The notes below the pieces were generated by a model. It was not told the DNA's origin and made no database searches. It worked only from the letters and a program-made list of their open reading frames with translations. 64,000 bases of DNA from contig NZ_BAAAFH010000001.1 in assembly GCF_039523435.1 (NCBI RefSeq), positions 1 to 64,000 on the forward strand, written 5' to 3'. Origin of the DNA: Wandonia haliotis (GTDB lineage: Bacteria > Bacteroidota > Bacteroidia > Flavobacteriales_D > Crocinitomicaceae). This document shows, in pieces, positions 1 through 8,808 of the stretch; positions within the stretch are counted from its first letter, which is position 1; the number at the start of each line of letters is the position of its first letter. Made by a program: the position numbers and the translations under genes.

Positions 1-37
1 CAGAAACTTGCTGTGGAATAAATAAACCGGGTAGAGT

Positions 38-80
38 CCGGAACAGGGTTGGTCACGACTGGTTGTTTTTGCTGTTCCGG
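38..80. repeat. Long inverted repeat (9-bp stem)
   Basis: A perfect 9-bp stem, CCGGAACAG (38-46) with CTGTTCCGG (72-80), encloses a 25-nt loop. It directly precedes the terminator hairpin at 85-115, so it may be the 3' end of a structured transcript that starts outside the window. No known RNA family is recognised from this fragment. Confidence 0.5.
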
Positions 81-84
81 CAGG

Positions 85-115
85 CGGGTTCTCTTCGGGG
101 AACCCGTTTTTTTTT
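85..115 (+). terminator. Rho-independent terminator
   Basis: The 7-bp stem CGGGTTC (85-91) / GAACCCG (100-106) has an 8-nt loop and is followed by nine T residues (107-115). It ends whatever transcript enters from the left edge. The following 280 bases to the Fic remnant hold no credible gene. Confidence 0.85.
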
Positions 116-396
116 ATTGTTGCGGGGAACGCCTCTTTTACTCCCCTACTCCCGCAGACCTTGGATGTTGCAGAGTGACAAAAAGGAAATACAGCAGCTT
201 TTACATTCCATGTCCACGTCAAAAACGGCATCAAAAGTTCGATTGTACTTCCGTCCAGACCGCTTTGAAAGATTTAGAGCCTTTTTTATTTTTATACGTT
301 TTCTTAATTTGCGTTTGTAGAACAAATTACAATTCCCCCATATTTTTTTATGCTTTTTGTGTATTATTTATCATTAGTAGCGCATAATCATTTTTC

Positions 397-875
397 ATGA
401 AAAATATGGAATCTAATCGTTTTTCAGTAGAAATAACTGTTTTTCACGGAAGGAAGCCACCGGAGGAAGGGACATTAGTAGGTTATGAAGCATTGATTCA
501 CAAATATGAACTTCAAGTACCAAGAACCGCAAATACACTACTGAACAATGGCAGGTATACACACCACACTATTTACCTGATGATAATTTATATAGACAGT
601 TGGTATTCGCATTAAAATATGACGGAGTCAATCTATTGGTTCTCAAAAAATATTCGACCAACTGAAAGATAAAGAAGCGATAGACCTTCTACAAGAAGAA
701 CCTACAGGACAATAATTAGAAAAACCGAAAAACTTAAAAAGTATATAGCAGCAGACTTTGCTACACAGAAAAACGATTATCTGAAAAAATATTCGTAAAG
801 AAATACTTCAACGTGCTTCAGCTCTCCTATTGCCAAAAGACTCCAAAGCCTCATTTACTATTGAAGGAGAAAGCC
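397..875 (+). pseudogene. Decayed Fic-family protein gene (N-terminal remnant)
   Basis: Remnant of a Bacteroidota Fic/DOC (AMP-transferase) family gene, recognised from the N-terminal region of that family. It is readable only by changing frame several times. The opening segment (from 397) contains SVEITVFHGRKPPEEGTLVGY. From 540 the frame shifts to TEQWQVYTPHYLPDDNLYRQ and onward to LKYDGVNLLVLKK. A further shift gives IFDQLKDKEAIDLLQEEPTG, which ends in a stop. The text then jumps to RKTEKLKKYIAADFATQKND, so a segment of about 50 residues seems to be missing. A last shift gives NIRKEILQRASALLLPKDSK followed by ASFTIEGES. The catalytic HPFxDGNGR half is absent. At least three frameshifts, one internal deletion and 3' truncation make it non-functional. 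The alignment to the family is from memory. Confidence 0.82.
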
Positions 876-898
876 TTCTCATCTCTGAGAAGGCTTTT
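871..898. terminator. Bidirectional-looking terminator hairpin
   Basis: An 11-bp perfect stem (871-881 with 886-896, 4-nt loop TCTC) is followed by TTTT on the + strand. It sits where the Fic remnant breaks off and 40 bp beyond the stop of the minus-strand gene at 940, so it may serve that gene too. Confidence 0.6.
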
Positions 899-939
899 CA
901 AAACAGTATTTCAGGATATGACTTTCTTACTGCGTACAA

Positions 940-3069
940 CTAGTTTTTAACAACTCTGGAAGTATGAAGTAGAGCATCATTTTGTTTAACGACTACTAAA
1001 TAGAAACCTGAAGGTAAATAGCTGGTATCAAGTGTTCCGGATTGATTCCCGGCTGTTGTCAGAAGAACACGTCCGTTGATATCTACAAGCGAAATGGCTA
1101 CATCACTCGTCTGAAGTTCAACTGGTATTGACAGTGAAATAGACTCCTCAAAGGGGTTTGGATAGACTTTTATAGCAAGTGATGGTTCTTCTGTCTCTGC
1201 AAATGCTTCATCTTCTTCAACCGAAGCTTCCTTTTTCATGAGAACCAGTAACTGACATGAAAATAATTGCGAACCGGTTAAATACTGAGTATATCCCAAT
1301 AACGGTCTGAATCCATTCCCCGTCTGAGCCACTGCATACATATTAGCACCACTTCCTCCATTTCCATTAATTTTTAAGACTTTATTATTTGCCAGGCAAA
1401 TCATCTGGGTATTACCATAAAAATCGATATCTGTAACTGATGAGGCAAAATGTGCACTTCCTTCTAATTGTGTAGCATAAGCACCACTTGTCGTTACAAA
1501 ACCATGTAGAACTTCTGTAGCATTAAACATATTAGCACCTGTTCCCCCACTATTAAATACTTTCATGATTTTCCCGTTTCCAAAGGTTATAAATAACCGG
1601 TTTCCGCTTGGATTATGCGTAATTTTATTGATCGCTGACGAATAATTACTGTAGCCCACATAATAGTTGTAAGAAGGTATACCACTAAATCCGGATGCAT
1701 TTTCACTTACCGCAAACATATTAGCACCACTACCACCAGTACCATTAATCTTTAAAATCTTACCGTTATAAAAACCTAAAAACAGATATGTTCCATTACT
1801 ATACATTTCAGATACAGGTCCCATAAATTTGGAGTGTCCACTATAAAAATTATAAGAAGGAATAGTACTATAACCGCTTGTTGTTTCAGTAATCGCAAAC
1901 ATATTGGCTCCGGTTCCTCCTGTATTATTAATCTTCAACAATTTGCCATCCAGGGTACTTACAAACATGAACGAACCAACTGAAAACACTTTATTAACAG
2001 GAGATAAAAAATAAGAGTGTCCGGAATAGTAATTATAACCCGGAAGACTGGAAAATGAAGTTGGCGTTTCCGTAATCGCAAACATATTAGCACCACTTCC
2101 ACCAGAACCATTAATCTTCAACATACCTTTATTGATACAGGAAATGAATAATTTATCATCCTTGATAAATAAATCCGTAATGCCGCTCAAAAACTTATGA
2201 TGCCCGCTGTAATAGTTATAAGGGCTTATGTTTGCAAAACCATTTGTAGACTCTGTTACTGCAAACATATTAGCACCGCTTCCTCCCGTTCCATTGATCT
2301 TTAGAATCTTCCCGTCATTGAACGAAATAATTGTTTTTCCATCACTGGTATACACCATATCTGTTATTGGTGTATTAAAATCGTTATAGCCAATTAAGTT
2401 CGAATATCCCGGAAGATTCGCCGGCGGATTAAATGATAATCCCCAAACATTATCTCCTGAAGACCCCAAACTAGAGAACTTATAGATCATTCCTGCATTT
2501 TTCTGAACAAAAAAGTACTCTCCCGGTACAAATTGATAAATTTCATTCACATCCTGACATCGAGAAAATGAATTATCGTAGTCACTTCCTGAGCATACTG
2601 AATACAGACCGTCATCAGGACGAGTTACGACTATTGTATTCGTTTGTTCCGTTACAAGTGTCTCAACATAAAATCCTAAAATATACCTACGAATAATTAT
2701 TTTGGCATAATAATAACCGGATAATGGCTCAACATTATCAAATGTGTAGTATATGTTTGGACATATTATAAGCCCGGAGCAATTAATCTCCTGATCACCG
2801 GAGTTATACGTCTTTGAATCAATTTGATTACCATTTCGATAAAAATTGATTTCATACGAAAAACTTTGGGCACTTGAAACATTTGATTCGTATGTCCTGA
2901 TTGAGTTAAAGAAAAAATTTATAGGCTGAATGGATGAACAAGTTGCAAAATTGATATTGTCTTGTGAGCCATTCACAGAAATAGTAGACAGAGTTTTAGT
3001 CTGCGCATTCGAAGTAATCGAAAAGAGTAACACAATGCATAAACATGCGATTTGTTTAAATTTAATCAT
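940..3069 (-). CDS. Secreted beta-propeller-like repeat protein with T9SS sorting domain
   Basis: A 709-residue extracellular protein of unknown function. It has an N-terminal signal peptide (residues 1-22, ending SNAQ). An N-terminal Ig-like stretch follows, then seven repeats of about 60 residues. Repeat units carry the motif K(I/L)LKINGTGGSGANMFA, then an aromatic patch (SYNYYSGHSKF) and a hydrophobic strand ending in NGK. Seven such units suggest a seven-bladed beta-propeller, although I recognise no named family. The last 80 residues (VYPNPFEESI ... SGFYLVVVK ... RVVKN) are a type A Por/T9SS C-terminal sorting domain, so it is probably exported and anchored at the cell surface. It stands alone. 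Confidence 0.85.
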   Translation of the reverse strand: MIKFKQIACLCIVLLFSITSNAQTKTLSTISVNGSQDNINFATCSSIQPINFFFNSIRTYESNVSSAQSFSYEINFYRNGNQIDSKTYNSGDQEINCSGLIICPNIYYTFDNVEPLSGYYYAKIIIRRYILGFYVETLVTEQTNTIVVTRPDDGLYSVCSGSDYDNSFSRCQDVNEIYQFVPGEYFFVQKNAGMIYKFSSLGSSGDNVWGLSFNPPANLPGYSNLIGYNDFNTPITDMVYTSDGKTIISFNDGKILKINGTGGSGANMFAVTESTNGFANISPYNYYSGHHKFLSGITDLFIKDDKLFISCINKGMLKINGSGGSGANMFAITETPTSFSSLPGYNYYSGHSYFLSPVNKVFSVGSFMFVSTLDGKLLKINNTGGTGANMFAITETTSGYSTIPSYNFYSGHSKFMGPVSEMYSNGTYLFLGFYNGKILKINGTGGSGANMFAVSENASGFSGIPSYNYYVGYSNYSSAINKITHNPSGNRLFITFGNGKIMKVFNSGGTGANMFNATEVLHGFVTTSGAYATQLEGSAHFASSVTDIDFYGNTQMICLANNKVLKINGNGGSGANMYAVAQTGNGFRPLLGYTQYLTGSQLFSCQLLVLMKKEASVEEDEAFAETEEPSLAIKVYPNPFEESISLSIPVELQTSDVAISLVDINGRVLLTTAGNQSGTLDTSYLPSGFYLVVVKQNDALLHTSRVVKN

Positions 3070-3797
3070 AATTAGAATTTTTAGTTATAGGTTTTGAATT
3101 ATTTACTGTTATCAAGATGTTATACAACACCTTTTTTCTTTTTACATATTCACCGAGAGAGTTATTCATTTCTCTCAATGATTCTGCACACATTCAGTAG
3201 ATATAAAAATTTCCTTTGTGTCCTTCTTCCCTACTCAATTTTCAGGAAATTTCACTGTTATCAGAAAATTCAGTATTCAGAGTCGTTTACATACCGATAA
3301 GAAAACACGTGTAGTAGGCGTAAAATTCTTAGAGGCAGAAATCCAGAAAAGTAGTATATCCGTTATTAATATGCGAGTTGATAAGGTTAATTTTTTGTTT
3401 AGTATTCTGTTTAATTAATGTGAAAGCAATGTAGCAAAAAAATTGAACAAAAAATATTTTCTCACATTTTTATATTTCAATACTCATTAAAAAACAAGCT
3501 GTTAAGAATTAGCGTAAAGCTGTTCATACACTAAAAATTTTAGGAAGAGCCTTCAATTTCATATATACACATTCATCGTAACGCTGTAACACAAGCCTAA
3601 GCATTACACTACCAAAATAACAGGAGTTTGATACTTTGAAAAATCAAGAAGTAGATAAATTGCTTTTTAAAAGCAAACCCATATTACAAATGACATCAGA
3701 ATAAAAAAATTCGATTTACAACTGGTTTATCCTCATTTTTTTTGATTTTTACGCAAAACTTGTCATTTAATTCAAATCCACTATTGTTTAACTGAGC
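3070..3797. other. 728-bp AT-rich intergenic region between divergent genes
   Basis: This region separates the minus-strand propeller gene from the plus-strand kinase gene, so it must hold two divergent promoters. Short open frames inside it have no family features and poor codon structure. I saw no convincing TTTG-N19-TAnnTTTG promoter and no strong hairpin. Confidence 0.5.
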
Positions 3798-6005
3798 ATG
3801 AAAAGATTCTTCCTGTCTGCTTTTTTCAGGTACTTAACACTAAATTTCTGCCTTATTATTTTTGCAATTAAGGCAATAGGACAGACATCTGTTCTAGATA
3901 GTTTGGAAAATGAACTACAACTTCATACAAAAGAGGACACAAATCGCGTTAACTTGTTGACCCAATTTGCGCATATCGCAACAGACATTGATCTTACAAA
4001 AGCTGAAAAAGCTTGTCAGGAAGCAAGAAGAATTGCTCTAAAACTGAACTACGAAATAGGAATTGCCAATGTTTACTATGAAAGAGCATGGATCCATATT
4101 GAGAAATCAGATTATCAAAGTGCTATTGAAAATGCGAAAAAAGCACTTGAAATTTATAGGAATTCCAGCAGTTTAGAGGGAGAATCCTTTAGTTTAAATT
4201 GCATAGGTACAAGTTATTATTATCAGTCAAATTATCCAAAAGCAATTGAGTATTATTTAAAATCCGCAGAAATAGATGAAGCAAGAAATGATTTGAAAGG
4301 AATTTCCGGAAGCTACCTTAATATTGGGAATATTTATGCCGATCAGGGTGAGTTTGATCAATCATTATCTTACTATTTTAAAGCACTCGAATTAAAGAAA
4401 AAAGTTAAAGACGATTCTGGCATAGCTAAATGCTTAGGGAATATCGGAAGTGTTTACGGAGAACAGGGCAACTATCCGAAAGCATTGGATTACTTCAAAA
4501 AAGCTCAGGTGAAACATGAAAAACTCGGAAATTCAATCAATGCTTCCATCTGCCTCATGAATATTGGCTCGATCTACTTACATCAGGAAAAACTAAATAA
4601 AGCTTTTAGCACTTTTAATCAGGTTATAGAACTGAACAAAGGAAATGACAACAAGCGTATTCAAGCAATGGCTTTCAACGAAATAGGCAGTGTTTTGAGT
4701 AAGAAAAAAGAATATCCAAATGCTCTTGACTATTTTTCCAGTGCACTAGCAATCAACCGAGATGGTAATAACTTAAGAGCTGTTGCCAGTAACTTAAATA
4801 ACATTGGAAGTATTTTATTACTACAAAAAAAATATAAAGAGGCTCTAATTCATTTTGAAGAAGCAAAACAAATAAATGAATCCAACGATTTAAAAATGGG
4901 TTTGTGTAGTTCACTCATCGGAATTTCGAAAATTTATCTTGAGCAGAACAATTATCAACAAGCATTGGAATATGGACTTTCTGCTAAACTAATAGCATAC
5001 GCATCTGATCTATTAGCACACCAGCGGGATGTGACTGAAATACTTTCAAAAATCTACAATAAATTAGGTGAATACGAACAGGCCTTGCATTATCATCAAG
5101 ATTTTAAACGCTATAGCGACAGCATTTTCAATAAGGAGAAAATCGAAAAAATTGCGCAAATTGAGTACGATTTTAAATTTCAAAAGGAGTTGGAGGTTTT
5201 CAATGCAAAGGAACAAAAATTGACCAAGAAGGTTGAGCTTACGAACAAAGATTTGGAGAAATCAGAATCGCGTCTTCTCATTGGAATCGTTGTTTTCTTA
5301 ATCGTCTTATTAATTGCCGCCATTCTCATCTTTCAACTACGCCTGCGACACATTAAGTCGCAAAATGAAAACAGTTTGCTCGAGCAGAAACTGCTTCGTT
5401 CTCAAATGACCCCTCATTTCATATTTAACTCACTGTCCGTTCTTCAGGGTATGATTCTGAATAAGGAAGATCAGAAAGCCAGTCTTTATTTATCCAAATT
5501 CTCAAAACTCCTTCGGGTTACACTGGAAAGTTCCCGGGAAAAAATGACTCCCCTATCTCAGGAAATTATTGCGCTTGAAAACTATGTAGCTATTCAGAAT
5601 ATCGAATCAAATCAATCGTTTACCTTTACAATTCGTGTAGCAGACACTATACATTCAGGAAACATACTCATTCCCCCCATGTTGATACAACCGTTTGTAG
5701 AAAATGCGATAGAACATGCTTTCACGCCTGATCACCGGGAAAAGAAGATTGAAGTTGAATTTTCATTTCCTGATAACCAACTTATTTGTACAATTACAGA
5801 CAATGGTATCGGAGTTCAGGAAAAGAAAAATCGTTCGGTGAACTCAAAAAAGTCATTGGCTACTTCTATTTCAAAAGAACGGATTCAACTGTTGGCAAGA
5901 GAATTGAAAACAGAAGGTTCCATACAGATTATAGATAGAAAAAGTAATAATGAGAACGGAACACAGGTAACGTTAGTTATTCCTTACAAATTCGGTAAAC
6001 AATGA
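3798..6005 (+). CDS. TPR-containing LytS-type sensor histidine kinase
   Basis: A 735-residue membrane kinase that pairs with the LytTR regulator downstream. It has an N-terminal signal/anchor (about 1-28), then TPR repeats from about 70 to 430 with repeated NIGSVY/NIGNIY and YFxKAL motifs. A predicted coiled coil (440-490) leads to one transmembrane helix near 493-515. The His_kinase domain (PF06580 type) carries QMTPHFIFNS with the phospho-accepting His at 540. The HATPase part has PPMLIQPFVENAIEHAF and TDNGIG. The TPR array is probably periplasmic and the kinase cytoplasmic. Its stop overlaps the next ATG by 4 nt (ATGA at 6002), showing translational coupling. The sensed ligand is unknown. 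Confidence 0.92.
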   Translation: MKRFFLSAFFRYLTLNFCLIIFAIKAIGQTSVLDSLENELQLHTKEDTNRVNLLTQFAHIATDIDLTKAEKACQEARRIALKLNYEIGIANVYYERAWIHIEKSDYQSAIENAKKALEIYRNSSSLEGESFSLNCIGTSYYYQSNYPKAIEYYLKSAEIDEARNDLKGISGSYLNIGNIYADQGEFDQSLSYYFKALELKKKVKDDSGIAKCLGNIGSVYGEQGNYPKALDYFKKAQVKHEKLGNSINASICLMNIGSIYLHQEKLNKAFSTFNQVIELNKGNDNKRIQAMAFNEIGSVLSKKKEYPNALDYFSSALAINRDGNNLRAVASNLNNIGSILLLQKKYKEALIHFEEAKQINESNDLKMGLCSSLIGISKIYLEQNNYQQALEYGLSAKLIAYASDLLAHQRDVTEILSKIYNKLGEYEQALHYHQDFKRYSDSIFNKEKIEKIAQIEYDFKFQKELEVFNAKEQKLTKKVELTNKDLEKSESRLLIGIVVFLIVLLIAAILIFQLRLRHIKSQNENSLLEQKLLRSQMTPHFIFNSLSVLQGMILNKEDQKASLYLSKFSKLLRVTLESSREKMTPLSQEIIALENYVAIQNIESNQSFTFTIRVADTIHSGNILIPPMLIQPFVENAIEHAFTPDHREKKIEVEFSFPDNQLICTITDNGIGVQEKKNRSVNSKKSLATSISKERIQLLARELKTEGSIQIIDRKSNNENGTQVTLVIPYKFGKQ

Positions 6006-6748
6006 AAGCACTGGTAGTTGAAGATAAAGAATACATAAGAAAAGGATTGATCAACTTATTGGAATCAATTGATAGTGACATTAACGTTATTGGTGAGTGT
6101 GAATCCGTTGCTGAAGCATTGGTCGTTGCCAGAACCTGCAAACCGGAGTTGATTTTTTTAGACATTAATCTTACCGACGGAACGGCATTTGACTTTCTCG
6201 ATCAATTTGAACGAATTGATTTCAAAATCATCTTTATTACGGCATTTGAAGAATACGCTTTAAAAGCACTGAAAATTGGCGCTGTTGATTATTTGCTAAA
6301 ACCCGTCGATGTTGATGAACTTAAAGCTGCTTTGCAAAAAGTAGAAGTAACACCTATCGAAAAACATAGAGAGAAGCTGAGTACCGTCAAAAAACTGATG
6401 GGTAACGAAAATGAGACAATCGTTCTCTCCTTACAGGACAGTTATCAGGTAATTGACCTAAACGAACTCTTGTATTGTGAGTCGGATAAGGGCTACACCA
6501 CCTTCTATTGTACGGAGGAAAAGAAATTTGTTGTTTCGAAAACACTAAAAGAATTTGAAGAAATACTCCTGAACAACAACTTTTTACGACCTCATCAATC
6601 CTATATGGTGAATTTAAAATTCATCGATAAATATGATAAATCCGGGGAAATTGTACTCAGAAATCAAAAGAAAATACCTGTTTCAACCCGAAAAAAAGAA
6701 TCTTTCTTATCCTCCTTTCTTTCTGCAAATCGTTTTAAAAACAGCTAA
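6002..6748 (+). CDS. LytTR-type response regulator
   Basis: A 248-residue cytoplasmic regulator cognate to the kinase just upstream. The receiver domain (1-120) has the acidic pair ED at 7-8, the phospho-acceptor Asp54 in IFLDINL, Thr near 80 (FITAF) and the KP motif (YLLKPVD). The C-terminal LytTR DNA-binding domain (about 150-248) has YCESDKGYTTFY and LRPHQSYMVNL. Such proteins bind pairs of short direct repeats. Likely targets are the adjacent secreted-protein genes, but no site was identified here. Confidence 0.93.
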   Translation: MKALVVEDKEYIRKGLINLLESIDSDINVIGECESVAEALVVARTCKPELIFLDINLTDGTAFDFLDQFERIDFKIIFITAFEEYALKALKIGAVDYLLKPVDVDELKAALQKVEVTPIEKHREKLSTVKKLMGNENETIVLSLQDSYQVIDLNELLYCESDKGYTTFYCTEEKKFVVSKTLKEFEEILLNNNFLRPHQSYMVNLKFIDKYDKSGEIVLRNQKKIPVSTRKKESFLSSFLSANRFKNS

Positions 6749-6753
6749 GCTAA

Positions 6754-6773
6754 AAACGAATATATTTTCGTTT
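6754..6773 (+). terminator. Possible terminator after the two-component pair
   Basis: The stem AAACGAA (6754-6760) / TTCGTTT (6767-6773) has a 6-nt loop and lies six bases past the regulator stop. The T-run is only the three T of the stem's 3' strand, so termination is plausible but weak. Confidence 0.4.
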
Positions 6774-6896
6774 CAAACGGATATTCTTTCATCATAAACA
6801 GAAATTGAATCCCTGTTTCAGGAACAGCTTCCCTACTCTATTTTTACATGTATTAACGCGGTTTATCGTGTACAACAACAGTAAAAATTAAACAAA

Positions 6897-7466
6897 ATGA
6901 TGAAAGCTAACAACGTATTTGCATTCCTTATCTCCGGAGCATTAGTATTGTCTTGTGGTCAGAATAGCGGGAATGAACCTGCAAACGCAGATGGATTTGA
7001 AAAAATAGAGAACCAAATCAAAAGTGAATTTGGAAACGATGCCTATTTTACCGAAATAAGTATTACGTATAACGAATCCATTGGAAACATTGTTGGTGTC
7101 ACAGCTACGACAGAACCGGAATCGATGCAAATGGGTCAATGGAATTTGACTAGCGGAGACTGGCAACAAAATTCGGATATCACCATCGAAATTCCGAAAG
7201 GAACCAAAGCTACCGATTTTATGTTTCAATTGGGTACTAGCGTTAGCCTCCGTCAACTAGGCGAGCTTGTAGAAAAATCGAAAGAAAACCTAAAAGAAGA
7301 CAAACAAGTAGATAATCCCCGGCTGCACATGGCCTTCATTAAATATCCGGATACGGGAGAAGCTTCCAAAGCGGAGTATGTAGTAATGCTTCAACCCGAA
7401 ACCGGTGGGACAACATTCACTTATTCCTACAAATTGGATGGCGAATTCATTGGAATGGATTATTAA
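6897..7466 (+). CDS. Small lipoprotein of unknown function
   Basis: A 189-residue protein with a lipoprotein signal: hydrophobic stretch FAFLISGALVLS followed by Cys20 (lipobox LVLSCG). A Gln/Asn/Gly-rich linker follows, then a soluble domain with alternating beta-strand-like segments (YFTEISITYNES, GNIVGVTATT, YVVMLQPETGG). No family is recognised. The ATG pair at 6897/6900 leaves the exact start open by one codon. It lies 150 bp after the kinase/regulator pair and ahead of two T9SS proteins, so it could belong to the regulon of that pair. Confidence 0.8.
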   Translation: MMKANNVFAFLISGALVLSCGQNSGNEPANADGFEKIENQIKSEFGNDAYFTEISITYNESIGNIVGVTATTEPESMQMGQWNLTSGDWQQNSDITIEIPKGTKATDFMFQLGTSVSLRQLGELVEKSKENLKEDKQVDNPRLHMAFIKYPDTGEASKAEYVVMLQPETGGTTFTYSYKLDGEFIGMDY

Positions 7467-7548
7467 ATGTACCACATGATCTAAGTACTGAAAACAGCTT
7501 TATTGATAGTATTTACCTCTAAAAACAAAAATAATTAAACAGTAAACA

Positions 7549-8802
7549 ATGAAAAGATCAATACTTGGAATAGTAACAATGACAATGATGAGCACGACAG
7601 TATTGGCTCAAAACGTCACTATTCCGGATGCAAATTTTAAAGCCTATTTGCTTGCCAATACGGCAATTAACACAAATAGTGATTCTGAAATTCAAATCAG
7701 TGAAGCTGCTGCATTTTCTGGTCAAATGGATTGCGGTTACCTCAATATTTCAGACTTAACAGGTCTCGAAGCATTTTCGTCATTAACAGACTTGCGTTGC
7801 TACGGAAATAGCATCGCTTCATTAGATGTTAGCCAGAATTCAGCACTGGAGTACTTAAATTGTGGATACAATGGAAATTTGGTTTCGTTAAATACGGGAG
7901 CATTGACTTCTTTACACACAGTAATAACAACTGATAATACCAGTATGTCCTCTGTCGATTTTAGCCAAAACACGGCGCTGGAGACCCTGGATGTAACATC
8001 GAATGAGTTGTTTAACCTGGATGTAGCTCAAAATACAGCTCTGAAAAATCTGACTATTAATTTTAACCACATTACTACTTTGGATTTGAGCAATAATCCA
8101 AACCTTCTTTCGCTAAGCTGTTTTAACAACACATTAACTTCCCTGGATTTAAGTAATTGTCCGCTATTAAGTAATTTAGCCTGTGGAGGTAATTCTATTT
8201 CCTCACTCGATCTTAGTGCATTACCTGGTTTGTTCAATTTTAGCTGCAATGGAAATAACCTAATTGCTTTAGATGTTTCCAATAATCCAATTTTGAGCGT
8301 ATTACGATGTGAAAACAACAGCATTCAACAATTAGACGTAAGTCAAAATGTCGATTTGGCATACTTCACTTGTCAATCAAATGAATTGACATCGCTAAAT
8401 ATGAAAAACTTAAATTCAACAACGTTAGGGAGCTTTGACGCTACTTCAAATCCAAACCTAACTTGCATTGAGGTGGATGATGTAACAGACGCTACAACGA
8501 ACTGGACAGATATTGATGCGACAGCCAGCTTTAGTTTATCATGCAGCAGCTTAGGAATACAAGAAGCGAATCTTCATGAAACTATTTCCGTCTCTCCCAA
8601 TCCTACTTCGGGAGAAATAAGAATTAGGGAATTAACGAATCAGGCCGATTATCAAGTAGTAAGTTTATCCGGACAAATCGTTAAAAAAGGTGTCATTTTT
8701 CCTGAGGGGAAACTAAATGTTGAGGATATCACTCCAGGAGTTTACTTTATCCATGTTCAAACAGACAACAAATTGTTCACCTCAAAATTCATCAAAAAAT
8801 AA
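7549..8802 (+). CDS. Secreted leucine-rich-repeat protein with T9SS sorting domain
   Basis: A 417-residue exported protein. A signal peptide (1-20, ending VLAQ) precedes a cap (VTIPDANFKAYLL) typical of Bacteroidota LRR proteins. About twelve LRR units of roughly 21 residues follow, of the form LxxLxCxxNxLxxLDLSxNxxL. Residues from about 338 (ISVSPNPTSGEIRI ... PGVYFIHVQT ... SKFIKK) form the type A T9SS sorting domain. LRR surface proteins commonly mediate adhesion or protein binding, but the partner is unknown. The next gene begins six bases after its stop, so the two are probably co-transcribed. Confidence 0.9.
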   Translation: MKRSILGIVTMTMMSTTVLAQNVTIPDANFKAYLLANTAINTNSDSEIQISEAAAFSGQMDCGYLNISDLTGLEAFSSLTDLRCYGNSIASLDVSQNSALEYLNCGYNGNLVSLNTGALTSLHTVITTDNTSMSSVDFSQNTALETLDVTSNELFNLDVAQNTALKNLTINFNHITTLDLSNNPNLLSLSCFNNTLTSLDLSNCPLLSNLACGGNSISSLDLSALPGLFNFSCNGNNLIALDVSNNPILSVLRCENNSIQQLDVSQNVDLAYFTCQSNELTSLNMKNLNSTTLGSFDATSNPNLTCIEVDDVTDATTNWTDIDATASFSLSCSSLGIQEANLHETISVSPNPTSGEIRIRELTNQADYQVVSLSGQIVKKGVIFPEGKLNVEDITPGVYFIHVQTDNKLFTSKFIKK

Positions 8803-8808
8803 TTGATT

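Noticed and set aside
49..387. 112-residue frame at the left edge
   Set aside because: It runs through a terminator hairpin, has abnormal Cys/Phe-rich composition and no family features.
3094..3418. Short frames in the intergenic region before the first kinase
   Set aside because: Overlapping, low-complexity and without recognisable features or start context.
8803..8808. Earlier TTG start for the LamG protein
   Set aside because: ATG 8809 directly precedes a normal signal peptide.
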